A stretch of 45,592 nucleotides of DNA, from assembly GCF_003194385.1 (NCBI RefSeq), contig NZ_LAPT01000013.1:1-45592 (forward strand), read 5' to 3'. Below, in pieces: positions 24,500 to 33,291 of the stretch. The translations under genes were made by a program, and so were the position numbers. This DNA comes from Pokkaliibacter plantistimulans. GTDB taxonomy: Bacteria; Pseudomonadota; Gammaproteobacteria; Pseudomonadales; Balneatricaceae. Numbering within the stretch: position 1 is the first letter of the stretch; every line of letters begins with the position of its first letter. A model generated the notes under the pieces. That model ran no database searches. It was not told the DNA's origin and saw only the letters and a list, made by a program, of their open reading frames with translations.

Positions 24500-25630
24500 T
24501 CAGATGGGCTGAGCCAGCGCCTTGAAGGACTCGACGGTGATCTGCCCGTGTTCACGTTTGTCACCGTGGTTGATCTCGATCTGTGCCAGCCGGGCAGAGT
24601 TCTCTACCACCAGTCGGCAACGCTCCCAGCGCCGCTGATGGAACTGATCGAGCGCCTGCTGTAGTGAGTCGCACTGCCCCAGCTCCTCGGCTAGCACGAT
24701 GCCGCTTTCGATGCCGATACAGGCGCCGGATGCCAGATGGGGCGTGGTGGCGGCCACCGTGTCACCAATCAGCACGATACGGCCGACGTTCCACGGCATG
24801 GGCACCAGCAGATTGAACAGCGGACGGTAGTCGATGTGGGCATCGTCAGCGTACAGATGAGGAATCAGCGCCTGCAGGAAAGGGTCAGGGAACTGCTGCA
24901 GCAGCGCCGCCATGGCGTCAGCCCAGGTGGACGGATCAATATGCTCACGGTTCGGGCGAATCTCGGTGATGAACATGTACATCCGCTCCTGCGAGCAGGG
25001 GTTGAGGCCGACTTTGACGCTGTCACCCAGCCACAGGCGGGTCTGCTGAAACGTTTCGGGGCGGGGGAATACCGCACGCCAGACGCCCTGACCGACGTAT
25101 TCCGGCGCGGGCAGTTGCGGGAACAGGTGCTGACGCAGCTGAGAATGCAATCCTTCCGCACCGATGACCAGATCGTACCGGGCGGATGAGCCATCACTGA
25201 ACTGGACTGCAACGCTGTCACCCTGCTGTTCCATGGACTGATAACTGATACCAAGACGCACCTCGGCACCGCTGGCCAGCACCTTGTCTGCCAGAATCTT
25301 GCCCAGTACCGGACGCAGAATGCCGCCTTCGCCCCTGATGTCAGAGCCCACGGCGGGGCCTACGGACAGGGTGGCAATCTTGTGCCCTGCAGGCGTGACC
25401 AGATCGGCATCTTCCGAAGTAAAACCCTGCTGCTGGAAGGCCTCGTAGACCCCCAGACGGTTGAGGGCGCGTAATGTGGCGGCACCCAGAGAAATACCAG
25501 CACCTTCTGGGCGCCAGTCGGGGTCGCGCTCGATCAGGTCAACGGCAATACCCTGTTTGCGTAGTTCGATGGCGGCGGCAATACCGGAAAAGCCACCGCC
25601 AACGATAAGCACCTTGTTAACTGCGGTCAT
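24500..25630 (-). CDS. FAD-dependent aromatic-ring monooxygenase
   Basis: A 376-residue flavoprotein of the UbiH / salicylate hydroxylase / 6-hydroxynicotinate monooxygenase group. The N-terminal dinucleotide fold has VLIVGGGFSGIAAA and the E of LIERDP. The DG-type motif is visible as DLVIGAEGLHSQLR, and the second FAD motif as VLIGDTVAATTPHLASGAC. The start ATG at 25630 follows GGCGAGGTGGTT; a GTG six bases earlier is possible. It would add a hydroxyl to an aromatic or pyridine ring with NAD(P)H and oxygen, preparing the diol for the extradiol enzyme encoded next. Length fits the group. The substrate is unknown. Confidence 0.87.
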   Translation of the reverse strand: MTAVNKVLIVGGGFSGIAAAIELRKQGIAVDLIERDPDWRPEGAGISLGAATLRALNRLGVYEAFQQQGFTSEDADLVTPAGHKIATLSVGPAVGSDIRGEGGILRPVLGKILADKVLASGAEVRLGISYQSMEQQGDSVAVQFSDGSSARYDLVIGAEGLHSQLRQHLFPQLPAPEYVGQGVWRAVFPRPETFQQTRLWLGDSVKVGLNPCSQERMYMFITEIRPNREHIDPSTWADAMAALLQQFPDPFLQALIPHLYADDAHIDYRPLFNLLVPMPWNVGRIVLIGDTVAATTPHLASGACIGIESGIVLAEELGQCDSLQQALDQFHQRRWERCRLVVENSARLAQIEINHGDKREHGQITVESFKALAQPI

Positions 25631-25772
25631 AACCACCTCGCCTTATTGTTGTCGTAATGAAGTTGTTGGTAATGAAGCTGGAAGGGCATGCGATAGTGGT
25701 TTGGCGCTCATCACTGTGGCGCCAGTGACCACCGTTGCCGGCATGTCAGGGAGCATCAGTCGCTCCGTGATC

Positions 25773-26942
25773 TCAGCCTTGTGGCAGGGCCGTGCGTCCA
25801 CCCAGGGTTTCGGCCACCCAGTCGGCAATGTAGTGACCGGCGTTGACGGAGTTGTCGAAGCTGGAGTGCTGCACACCGCCTTCGCGTTCAGTGAAGATCT
25901 TCAGTTCGCGCTGAGGGGAGTTGATCAGCTGGTCGTAGGTTCGTTGTGCCCATTGCACCGGAATCTGCGAGTCCTTGCTGCCATGGGTGACAAGGAAAGG
26001 CACCCGGATTTTCTCTACCACACCGTCGAGGTGGACGTTTTCGGCAATGGCCATGAATTCGTCCATGTCTTTGGCACCCCATACCCAGCGCACATGTTCC
26101 CAGTAGTGGGGAACAGGGAAGCTGCCTTCTCTGGCCAGTCGCTTTTGCTGCACATCACGCCAGTCGTGGTTGGCGCCCCACACCACACCACAGGCGAAGC
26201 GTGGCTCGAATGCCACCGCGCGCGGGCAGTAATAGCCACCCAGCGAGACGCCTTCACAGCCAATACGTTTGGGGTCAACGTCGTCGCGCTGTTCCAGCCA
26301 GTCCACGACCGTGCTGGCCCAGACTTCGGTGTTGTAGACCGCATGCAGACCCTGCAGGCGGATGGCCTCGCCGGTGCCAGGCTGATCAATGATCAGCGAC
26401 GAAATACCCCGTTTTGCCAGCCACTGCGGCAGGCCAACGCGGTATTTCATCTCCTTGGTGGAGTCCAGACCGTTGAGCTGTACCAGCACGGGGGCCGGGC
26501 CTTCCACGTTCTCGGCACGTACCAGCAGACCGGAAAGGTGTTTGTCCTGATAGGGGATTTCGACCCGTTCGCAGTTTTCGCCGCCCAGTTCGATACCCCG
26601 GCGGAAGGTGCTCTGCACACGCTGGTACAGTTCCGCGCGGCCGGGTGAGTTGACGCCTTGCAGGCGTTCAGCGGTGAGGTAATAGATCGCGGCGCGATTG
26701 TATTTCTCCGCCGCTGAATAAAGCCGACCCCGCTGTTCATCTTCACAGGCCAGATCGCACAGTTTATCGGCCATTTTTGCCCAGGTCTGGCGAAATGCCT
26801 GAGAGGCGGCAGCATCGGGTTTATCAGCAAATTCTTTCAGGGGAGAACACATCTCTTCTATTTCGCCAATACGAGCGCCCATTTCAATGGCCAGATTGAC
26901 AGAGAGGTCCCAGACGTAATTGGTGGGGAAATAACGGAACAT
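25773..26942 (-). CDS. Alpha/beta hydrolase resembling 2,6-dihydroxypseudooxynicotine hydrolase
   Basis: A 389-residue alpha/beta hydrolase with a long helical N-terminal region (about residues 1-130) before the hydrolase core. The nucleophile sits in GVSLGGYY, the acid is probably the D of THGSKDSQIP, and the histidine lies in GVQHSSFDN. The helical cap and length resemble the C-C bond hydrolase of nicotine degradation (DHPON hydrolase) and related FrsA-like proteins, which cleave beta-ketone side chains of hydroxylated rings. It is the first gene of the operon, with GGAG before its ATG, and is divergent from the LysR gene. Role inferred: removal of an acyl side chain or cleavage of the ring-fission product. 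Confidence 0.82.
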   Translation of the reverse strand: MFRYFPTNYVWDLSVNLAIEMGARIGEIEEMCSPLKEFADKPDAAASQAFRQTWAKMADKLCDLACEDEQRGRLYSAAEKYNRAAIYYLTAERLQGVNSPGRAELYQRVQSTFRRGIELGGENCERVEIPYQDKHLSGLLVRAENVEGPAPVLVQLNGLDSTKEMKYRVGLPQWLAKRGISSLIIDQPGTGEAIRLQGLHAVYNTEVWASTVVDWLEQRDDVDPKRIGCEGVSLGGYYCPRAVAFEPRFACGVVWGANHDWRDVQQKRLAREGSFPVPHYWEHVRWVWGAKDMDEFMAIAENVHLDGVVEKIRVPFLVTHGSKDSQIPVQWAQRTYDQLINSPQRELKIFTEREGGVQHSSFDNSVNAGHYIADWVAETLGGRTALPQG

Positions 26943-27248
26943 AGCGACTCCGAATTAGAATTGTTTTTATAGTGCAGAGTGATGCAATAAAACCCGAAAA
27001 GACCTTCAGCGAATTATTGGCTCTGCAGGAATAAGGGTCATCCTAGTCAAAGCCTTTCTATTTTTTAAATTGATAATACGGGTTGAATATATTGATGAGA
27101 TCGATTCATCGGCGAGGTAGGGAATAGTCTTGTGCTATGCGGACCGACGGGCTAGCGTATGGATCAATAGATCCTGTCGATGGTTGTCTGTCGATCTATA
27201 ACTGTGATCGATGCATAGGCAGGGTGGCACCGAAAGGAATAACAACAA
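26943..27248. promoter_or_regulatory. Divergent promoter region of the catabolic operon and its LysR gene
   Basis: 306 bp, more AT-rich than its surroundings. GATGA-N7-TCATC (27094-27110) is a LysR-type inverted repeat of the T-N11-A class, and GGATC-AATA-GATCC (27161-27174) is a second perfect palindrome closer to the LysR start. Either could be the activator site. AAAGGAAT precedes the LysR start by 9 bases. Confidence 0.5.
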
Positions 27249-28172
27249 ATGCACTTTCGCAAACTTGATCTGAATCTGCTGGTGGCTCTGGATGCGCTGA
27301 TACGCAAGCGCAGTGTCAGTCTGGCGGCGGAAGAGCTGCATCTCAGCCAGTCTGCCATGAGTAACTCGCTGTCGCGTTTACGCGGCTACTTCAACGATGA
27401 ACTGCTGACTCAGGTCGGGCGCAAGATGCTGCTGACGCCGCTGGCGGAAAAGCTGGAACTGCCGGTCAGGGATATTCTGGTTCGCATTGATGCGTCGATT
27501 ACCCTGAAGCCGGAGTTTGACCCGCAGACGACCGACCGTACTTTCCGCATCTGCGTGTCCGACTTTATTCTCAATACTCTGGTACCCAGTGCCATGCAGG
27601 TGGCCCGTGAGCAGCAGAGCCGGGTGCGTTTTAACTTCGTGCCGCAGGTGATTGACCCGAAGAAAGAGCTGGAGCGGGGTGAAGCCGACATGCTGATCCT
27701 GCCTGACTTATTCTGCTCATCGGACCATCCTACCGAGTCGGTGCTGATGGACGATCTGGCCTGCATCGTGTGGCAGGGCAGTCCACTGGCCGAGGGCGAG
27801 ATGACGCTGGAGCGTTTCGTCTCTGCAGGCCATGCCATCATGCAGCCACCGGACTCCAACCCCTCGTTTGAGACGCACAATTACGAACGGGCCGATCTGC
27901 GTCGGCGTATAGAAGTGCAGACCTTCAGTTTTTCCTGCCTGCCGAGCTTGATTATCGGAACGGATCTGATTGCGACGTTGCAGCGGCTGCTGATTGATAA
28001 GGCGATTGGCTATGGGATGCCGCTCAGGGTGTTCCCGACACCGGTACCGATGCCACCTCTGAATGAGTGCATGCAGTGGCACAAACATCAGAACAGTGAT
28101 CTCGGGATCCTGTGGTTGCGAGGGCTGATGCGCGAGGCGGCGGCGCGTCTGCACGCTGGCCCGCGTGGGTAG
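27249..28172 (+). CDS. LysR-family regulator of NahR/NodD type
   Basis: A 307-residue LysR regulator. The N-terminus MHFRKLDLNLLVALDALIRK followed by SVSLAAEELHLSQSAMSNSL is characteristic of the NodD/NahR/LinR branch, which senses aromatic or flavonoid compounds. The effector domain runs from about residue 92 with the FDPQTTDRTFRI segment and ends with WHKHQNSDLGILWLRGLM, as in that branch. It is divergent from the first gene of the catabolic operon and is the obvious candidate for its inducer-dependent activator. The aromatic nature of the inducer is inference from branch membership. Confidence 0.9.
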   Translation: MHFRKLDLNLLVALDALIRKRSVSLAAEELHLSQSAMSNSLSRLRGYFNDELLTQVGRKMLLTPLAEKLELPVRDILVRIDASITLKPEFDPQTTDRTFRICVSDFILNTLVPSAMQVAREQQSRVRFNFVPQVIDPKKELERGEADMLILPDLFCSSDHPTESVLMDDLACIVWQGSPLAEGEMTLERFVSAGHAIMQPPDSNPSFETHNYERADLRRRIEVQTFSFSCLPSLIIGTDLIATLQRLLIDKAIGYGMPLRVFPTPVPMPPLNECMQWHKHQNSDLGILWLRGLMREAAARLHAGPRG

Positions 28173-28196
28173 TTAGCACTGCAACAGTGTGCAGAA

Positions 28197-28217
28197 GGGC
28201 ATGGACTGGCCATGCCC
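28197..28217. terminator. Hairpin between convergent LysR and prpF genes
   Basis: GGGCATGG (28197-28204), loop ACTGG, CCATGCCC (28210-28217). A perfect 8-bp stem without a T run, 24 bp after the LysR stop. Confidence 0.45.
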
Positions 28218-28257
28218 CTGATGTCTGTTGATACGCTGCTGACTTGCGAGTGCGTTT

Positions 28258-29451
28258 TTAGAAGCTGTCGCCGGGTACGCGCACATTGCCTTCCATGAGG
28301 ATGCGTGCGCTCCGGCTCATGATGGCTTTGGTCACCTGCCACTGGTCTCCGTTTCTCACCGCTTCAGCGCCCACGCGCAAGGTGCCAGACGGGTGGCCGA
28401 ACCGCACCGCATTGCGCTCTCCGCCGCCTGCTGCCAGATTCACCAGCGTGCCGGGAATGGCGGCGGCAGTACCGATGGCTACCGCGGCGGTGCCCATCAT
28501 GGCATGGTGCAGCTTGCCCATGGACAGCGCCCGCACCATCAAATCAACATCGGCTGCCTTCACTTCTTTGCCGCTGGATGCCACGTAATCTCTGGGTTTG
28601 GCTACAAAGGCCACTTTGGGAGTGTGCTGGCGGGTAGCGGCTTCCTCTACTGATTTGATCAGTCCCATACGAATGGCGCCGTGTGCCCGGATGATTTCAA
28701 AACGGGCGAGGGCAGCGGCATCGCCATTGATGGCCTCCTGCAGCTCGGTGCCGCTGTAACCTATCTCTTCTGCATTGAGGAAGATGGTGGGAATGCCGGC
28801 ATTGATCATGGTGGCCTTGAACGTGCCGACGCCGGGCACCTCCAGATCATCCACCAGATGGCCGGTGGGGAACATGGCGCCACCCCCTTCACCGTCGCCC
28901 TCATCCGCAGGATCAAGGAATTCCAGTTGTACTTCAGCAGCAGGGAAGGTGACACCGTCCAGCTCGAAGTCACCGGTTTCCTGCACTTCGCCATCGGTGA
29001 TCGGTACATGAGCCACAATGGTCTTGCTGATATTGGCCTGCCAGATGCGAACGGTGCAGATGCCGTTGGCGGGGATGCGCGCGGCATCAATCAGCCCGCT
29101 GGCAATGGCGAACGGACCGACCGCAGCAGACAGGTTGCCACAGTTGCCACTCCAGTCGACAAAGGCCTTGTCGATGGCAACCTGCCCGAACAGGTAGTCC
29201 ACATCGTGGCCCGGGCGGCTTGATTTGCTGAGTATGACCGTTTTGCTGGTGCTGGAAGTCGCCGCGCCCATGCCATCAATCTGCTTGGCATAAGGATCAG
29301 GGCTGCCGATGACGCGCATCAGCAGTGCATCGCGCGCTGGGCCTGCTACCTGACAGCGTTCCGGCAAATCCTGCAGACGAAAGAAAACACCTTTACTGGT
29401 GCCACCACGGATATAGGTAGCGGGGATTTTTACCTGAGGAGCATGGGGCAT
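28258..29451 (-). CDS. prpF: PrpF-family isomerase (2-methylaconitate cis-trans isomerase)
   Basis: A 397-residue protein of the PrpF family, built on the diaminopimelate epimerase fold. PrpF converts the 2-methyl-trans-aconitate made by AcnD into the cis isomer. The N-terminal IPATYIRGGTSKGVFF is the family signature, and a second conserved region reads DWSGNCGNLSAAVGPFA. Later GHPSGTLRVGAEA matches the second half-domain. ATG at 29451 is chosen because the signature begins ten residues later; the longer form would add 24 residues of unlikely composition. It follows acnD by about 90 bp. Other PrpF members are tautomerases (for example 4-oxalomesaconate tautomerase), so the substrate rests on the acnD neighbour. 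Confidence 0.9.
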   Translation of the reverse strand: MPHAPQVKIPATYIRGGTSKGVFFRLQDLPERCQVAGPARDALLMRVIGSPDPYAKQIDGMGAATSSTSKTVILSKSSRPGHDVDYLFGQVAIDKAFVDWSGNCGNLSAAVGPFAIASGLIDAARIPANGICTVRIWQANISKTIVAHVPITDGEVQETGDFELDGVTFPAAEVQLEFLDPADEGDGEGGGAMFPTGHLVDDLEVPGVGTFKATMINAGIPTIFLNAEEIGYSGTELQEAINGDAAALARFEIIRAHGAIRMGLIKSVEEAATRQHTPKVAFVAKPRDYVASSGKEVKAADVDLMVRALSMGKLHHAMMGTAAVAIGTAAAIPGTLVNLAAGGGERNAVRFGHPSGTLRVGAEAVRNGDQWQVTKAIMSRSARILMEGNVRVPGDSF

Positions 29452-29541
29452 GATGGGGTTCCTGAACTGTAACAACGTCGTTGTCTGATCAAGTCTGGCA
29501 GGGTATGAACGTGACCGGTTCATACCCTGCTAGTCTCAGAC

Positions 29542-32172
29542 TTACGCCACTTCCGATTCCAAAAAGTCCTGAGCGAAGCGCTGCAGCACACCGCCTGCCT
29601 CGTAGATCGACACCTCTTCTGCGGTATCCAGACGGCAGGTGACGGTCACTTCAATGCGTTCACCGTTACGACGATGAACCACCAGTGTCAGATCAGCCCG
29701 TGGTTTGCGCTGGCCAATGACGTCGTAGGTTTCGGTACCATCGAGGCCCAGCGTCTTACGGGTGGTGCCGGGTTTGAACTCCAGAGGCAGCACGCCCATG
29801 CCAATCAGGTTGGTGCGGTGAATACGCTCGAAGCCTTCTGCCACAATGGCCTCGACACCGGCCAGACGCACGCCCTTGGCGGCCCAGTCACGGGACGAGC
29901 CCTGACCGTAGTCGGCACCTGCCACGATGATCAGTGGTTGTTTGCGGTTCATGTAGGTTTCGATGGCTTCCCACATGCGCATTACGGTGCCGTCGGGTTC
30001 GACACGAGCCAGAGAACCTTTCTTCACTTCACCGTCAACGACGGCCATCTCGTTAACCAGCTGAGGGTTGGCGAAGGTGGCGCGCTGGGCGGTCAGGTGG
30101 TCACCGCGATGGGTGGCATAGGAGTTAAAGTCCTCCTCTGGCAGACCCATCTTGGTCAGATATTCACCCGCGGCTGAGCTGGCCAGAATGGCATTAGAGG
30201 GTGACAGGTGATCGGTGGTGATGTTATCGGGCAGTACGGCCAGAGGGCGCATGCCCTTGAGGGTACGCTCACCGGCCAGCGCACCTTCCCAGTAGGGCGG
30301 ACGGCGGATGTAAGTGCTCATCGGGCGCCACTGGTACAGAGGATCAATCTGCTCTGCCTTGTCATCCTGTTTGGCAAACATGGGGATATAGACCTGACGG
30401 AACTGCTCAGGTTTGACCGCGGCTTTTACTACCGCATCGATTTCCTCGTCGGTCGGCCAGATGTCCTTGAGACGGATTTCCTGACCGTCAACCACGCCCA
30501 GCACGTCTTTCTCGATATCAAAGCGCATGGTACCGGCGATGGAATAGGCCACGACCAGCGGTGGTGAGGCGAGGAATGCCTGCTTGGCATAGGGATGGAT
30601 ACGGCCATCGAAGTTGCGGTTACCCGACAGTACCGCTGTGGCGTACAGATCACGGTCGATGATTTCCTGCTGGATCTTCGGATCAAGCGCACCTGACATG
30701 CCGTTACAGGTGGTGCAGGCAAAAGCGACGACACCGAAGCCCAGTTTTTCCAGCTCGGCTTCAAGGCCGGATTCCTGCAGATACAGCTGTACCGCTTTGG
30801 AGCCGGGTGCCAGCGAGGTCTTGACCCAGGGCTTGCGCACCAGTCCGTATTTATTGGCATTGCGTGCCAGCAGGCCCGCGGCAATCACGTTGCGCGGGTT
30901 ACTGGTATTGGTGCAGCTGGTGATGGCGGCGATGATCACCGCGCCGTCCGGCATCAGGCCTTCAGCCTCTTCCGCTTTGGCTTTATCCAGATCGACGGCA
31001 ATGCCACGCTCGGCCAGCGCTGAAACGGGCAGGCGGCGATGGGGGTTAGATGGGCCCGCCAGCGTGCGTACTACGGTAGACAGATCAAAATGCAGCGTGC
31101 GCTCGAACACCGCATCTTTCAGCGTGTCCGCCCACAGACCCGCTTCTTTGGCATAGGTTTCCACCAGTTTGACCTGATCCGCATCGCGCCCGGTCAGGTT
31201 CAGGTAATCAATGGTTTGCTGGTCAATGTAGAACAGTGCCGCCGTGGCGCCGTATTCCGGGGCCATGTTGGAAATGGTGGCACGGTCGCCGAGCGTCAGG
31301 GCCGCAGCGCCTTCCCCACGGAACTCAAGATAGGCACCGACCACCTTCTCCTTGCGCAGGAATTCAGTCAGAGACAGCACCACATCGGTAGCTGTGATAC
31401 CGGGCTGGGGTTTGCCAGTCAGCTCAACCGCGATGATATCGGGTAGACGCATCCAGGAGGCACGGCCCAGCATAACGTTTTCAGCTTCGAGGCCGCCGAC
31501 ACCGACGGCAATCACGCCCAGTGCATCCACGTGAGGAGTATGACTGTCGGTGCCGACGCAGGTATCGGGATAGGCCAGACCATTGTCGTTGTGAATCACC
31601 GGCGACATTTTCTCCAGATTGATCTGGTGCATGATGCCGTTGCCGGGAGGAATCACGTCCACATTCTTGAACGCCTGTTTGGTCCAGTTGATGAAGTGGA
31701 AGCGGTCATCATTGCGGCGGTCTTCCACCGCACGGTTCTTGCTGAAGGCATCCTGCTCGAAACCGGGATGTTCGACGGCCAGTGAGTGGTCAACGATCAG
31801 CTGGACCGGCACCACCGGGTTGACCTTGGCGGGGTCGCCGCCCTGATCGGCAATGGCATCACGCAACCCGGCAAGGTCCACCAGCGCCGTCTGGCCAAGA
31901 ATGTCGTGGCATACCACGCGGGTAGGGAACCAGGGGAAGTCCAGCTCGCGCTTGCCTTCCACAATCTGGGTCAGGCACTCGGTCAGCATGGCCGGGTCGC
32001 ATTTGCGTACCAGGTTTTCAGCGTGGATGCGGGATGTGTAGGGCAGGCGTGCCCAGGCACCAGGCTGGATCGCTTCTACTGCGGCACGGGTGTCGAAATA
32101 CTCCACAGGGGCGCCGGGCAGGGGCTTGCGATACTGGGCGTTGACGGGAAGAGGGGTGTTGTTATGGGTCAT
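29542..32172 (-). CDS. acnD: Fe-S-dependent 2-methylcitrate dehydratase (AcnD)
   Basis: An 876-residue aconitase-family protein of the AcnD type, which dehydrates 2-methylcitrate in the propionate (methylcitrate) pathway. The N-terminus YRKPLPGAPVEYFDTRAAVE is typical of AcnD rather than AcnA. The three Fe-S cysteines are in ITSCTNTSNP and ACTTCNGMSG, and GTDSHTPHVDALGV is the active-site region. The C-terminal swivel domain has GADYGQGSSRDWAAKG. A strong ribosome site (AAGGAGTGATTAGCG) precedes the ATG. It is the second gene of a GntR-acnD-prpF unit. prpB and prpC, which usually lie between the regulator and acnD, are absent. Confidence 0.93.
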   Translation of the reverse strand: MTHNNTPLPVNAQYRKPLPGAPVEYFDTRAAVEAIQPGAWARLPYTSRIHAENLVRKCDPAMLTECLTQIVEGKRELDFPWFPTRVVCHDILGQTALVDLAGLRDAIADQGGDPAKVNPVVPVQLIVDHSLAVEHPGFEQDAFSKNRAVEDRRNDDRFHFINWTKQAFKNVDVIPPGNGIMHQINLEKMSPVIHNDNGLAYPDTCVGTDSHTPHVDALGVIAVGVGGLEAENVMLGRASWMRLPDIIAVELTGKPQPGITATDVVLSLTEFLRKEKVVGAYLEFRGEGAAALTLGDRATISNMAPEYGATAALFYIDQQTIDYLNLTGRDADQVKLVETYAKEAGLWADTLKDAVFERTLHFDLSTVVRTLAGPSNPHRRLPVSALAERGIAVDLDKAKAEEAEGLMPDGAVIIAAITSCTNTSNPRNVIAAGLLARNANKYGLVRKPWVKTSLAPGSKAVQLYLQESGLEAELEKLGFGVVAFACTTCNGMSGALDPKIQQEIIDRDLYATAVLSGNRNFDGRIHPYAKQAFLASPPLVVAYSIAGTMRFDIEKDVLGVVDGQEIRLKDIWPTDEEIDAVVKAAVKPEQFRQVYIPMFAKQDDKAEQIDPLYQWRPMSTYIRRPPYWEGALAGERTLKGMRPLAVLPDNITTDHLSPSNAILASSAAGEYLTKMGLPEEDFNSYATHRGDHLTAQRATFANPQLVNEMAVVDGEVKKGSLARVEPDGTVMRMWEAIETYMNRKQPLIIVAGADYGQGSSRDWAAKGVRLAGVEAIVAEGFERIHRTNLIGMGVLPLEFKPGTTRKTLGLDGTETYDVIGQRKPRADLTLVVHRRNGERIEVTVTCRLDTAEEVSIYEAGGVLQRFAQDFLESEVA

Positions 32173-32205
32173 CGCTAATCACTCCTTCAGAGTGTTTTTT
32201 GTCTT

Positions 32206-32904
32206 TTAACGCTCTGCTTGGCGTTCGATCTGTCGTTCGATATTGCGGCGGGAGGCGCTGATATGACGGCGCATCAGCATCTCCGCCAGCTCACCATCGC
32301 CTTCGGCAATGGCGTCGAGAATCCGGTGATGTTCGGCAAATGCCTGTCGTGGCCGATTGGGCGTTGCCGAGTATTGAATGCGGTACATCCGCGCCAGCTG
32401 ATAAAGCTCGTTGCAGAGAATGCGGATCAGCATCTGATTGCCGGTACCCTGCACGATGCGATAGTGGAAGTCGTAGTCACCTTCCTGCTGGTAGTAGCCA
32501 CGGCCCGCCTGAAAAGCTTCATCCTGTTCATGGGCATCCAGCACGCGGCGCAGCTCTTCTATTTCATGGGGTTGCATTCGCTCTGCCGCCAGCCGGCAGG
32601 CCAGCCCTTCCAGTGACTCGCGCACCTGATACAGCTCAATCAGTTCTTCATGGCTGAGGGAAACAACCCGTGCACCCACATGAGGAATGCGTACCAGCAG
32701 CTTTTGTCCTTCGAGACGGCTCAGTGCCTCACGCAGTGGGCCACGGCTGATGCCATAGGTGCGGGCCAGTTCAGGCTCGGAAATTTTGCTGCCGGGCGCC
32801 ATCTCGCCCTTGACGATGGCAGTCTGCAGCTTGCGAAAAACATGGTCCGACAAAGTTTTGTCGTCGTGGCTGTCAGACAGCTTCGGGCTGAGGATTTTGC
32901 TCAT
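32206..32904 (-). CDS. GntR-family (FCD) regulator of the acnD-prpF operon
   Basis: A 232-residue FadR/FCD-type GntR regulator. The winged helix-turn-helix is at about residues 18-85 (SEPELARTYGISRGPLREAL), and the helical FCD ligand domain follows, with metal-site candidates in the D-x3-H region (DYDFHYRIV) and later histidines (HHRIL, RRHISASR). It is the first gene of the operon, 33 bp before acnD. Three related operator-like sequences lie upstream, one overlapping the predicted -35, which suggests autorepression and control by a methylcitrate-pathway metabolite, as described for PrpR/PrpQ-type GntR proteins. Confidence 0.88.
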   Translation of the reverse strand: MSKILSPKLSDSHDDKTLSDHVFRKLQTAIVKGEMAPGSKISEPELARTYGISRGPLREALSRLEGQKLLVRIPHVGARVVSLSHEELIELYQVRESLEGLACRLAAERMQPHEIEELRRVLDAHEQDEAFQAGRGYYQQEGDYDFHYRIVQGTGNQMLIRILCNELYQLARMYRIQYSATPNRPRQAFAEHHRILDAIAEGDGELAEMLMRRHISASRRNIERQIERQAER

Positions 32905-32977
32905 GGTGTCTTCAGTGGTGTCAACAATTGTCGGTGAACTGCGGATTCAGGAGGTTAAAAAAGCAGATGAGAGATGT

Positions 32978-32989
32978 ATTGTCAACAAT
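32978..32989. promoter_or_regulatory. GntR operator, copy 1
   Basis: ATTGTCAACAAT, nearly palindromic, identical to the copy at 33031-33042. A related partial copy (GTGTCAACAAT) is at 32918-32928 close to the GntR start. Confidence 0.65.
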
Positions 32990-33007
32990 GTGAGGATTTT
33001 GCGGAGT

Positions 33008-33042
33008 GTATAATTCTAAAAATTCGACTAATTGTCAACAAT
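33008..33042 (-). promoter_or_regulatory. GntR operator copy 2 overlapping a predicted promoter
   Basis: ATTGTCAACAAT (33031-33042) contains, on the minus strand, TTGACA as a perfect -35 (33033-33038). Seventeen bases further AATTAT could be the -10; TATACA slightly downstream is an alternative with longer spacing. Repressor bound here would block RNA polymerase. Confidence 0.55.
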
Positions 33043-33291
33043 CATCGGCAGAGCGGTGACCCAATGGAAGTTAAGTCTGCTCTCAGGCGACTGTGCATTA
33101 TTTGTCCACAAAAGCTCCATTAATCTTCCGTCTTTACAAATGTAGTGATTGATACAATTTTCGCCCGGACCTTGAAGGAATAAGGGATGTATCCAGCCGT
33201 AGCATCGCTCCTCACGGCTGCAGCCTGACTGCCATCTGTGCATCCAGAGCGCCCCTCAAGGATTGTTTTACCCCACGTACGGCGCGCCATT

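Larger units (their letters stand above)
32905..33291. other. Divergent intergenic region, GntR / Kdo hydroxylase
   Basis: 387 bp. The left part carries the GntR operators and promoter listed separately. The right part (33045-33291) precedes the Kdo hydroxylase gene and shows no clear promoter element. Confidence 0.4.
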
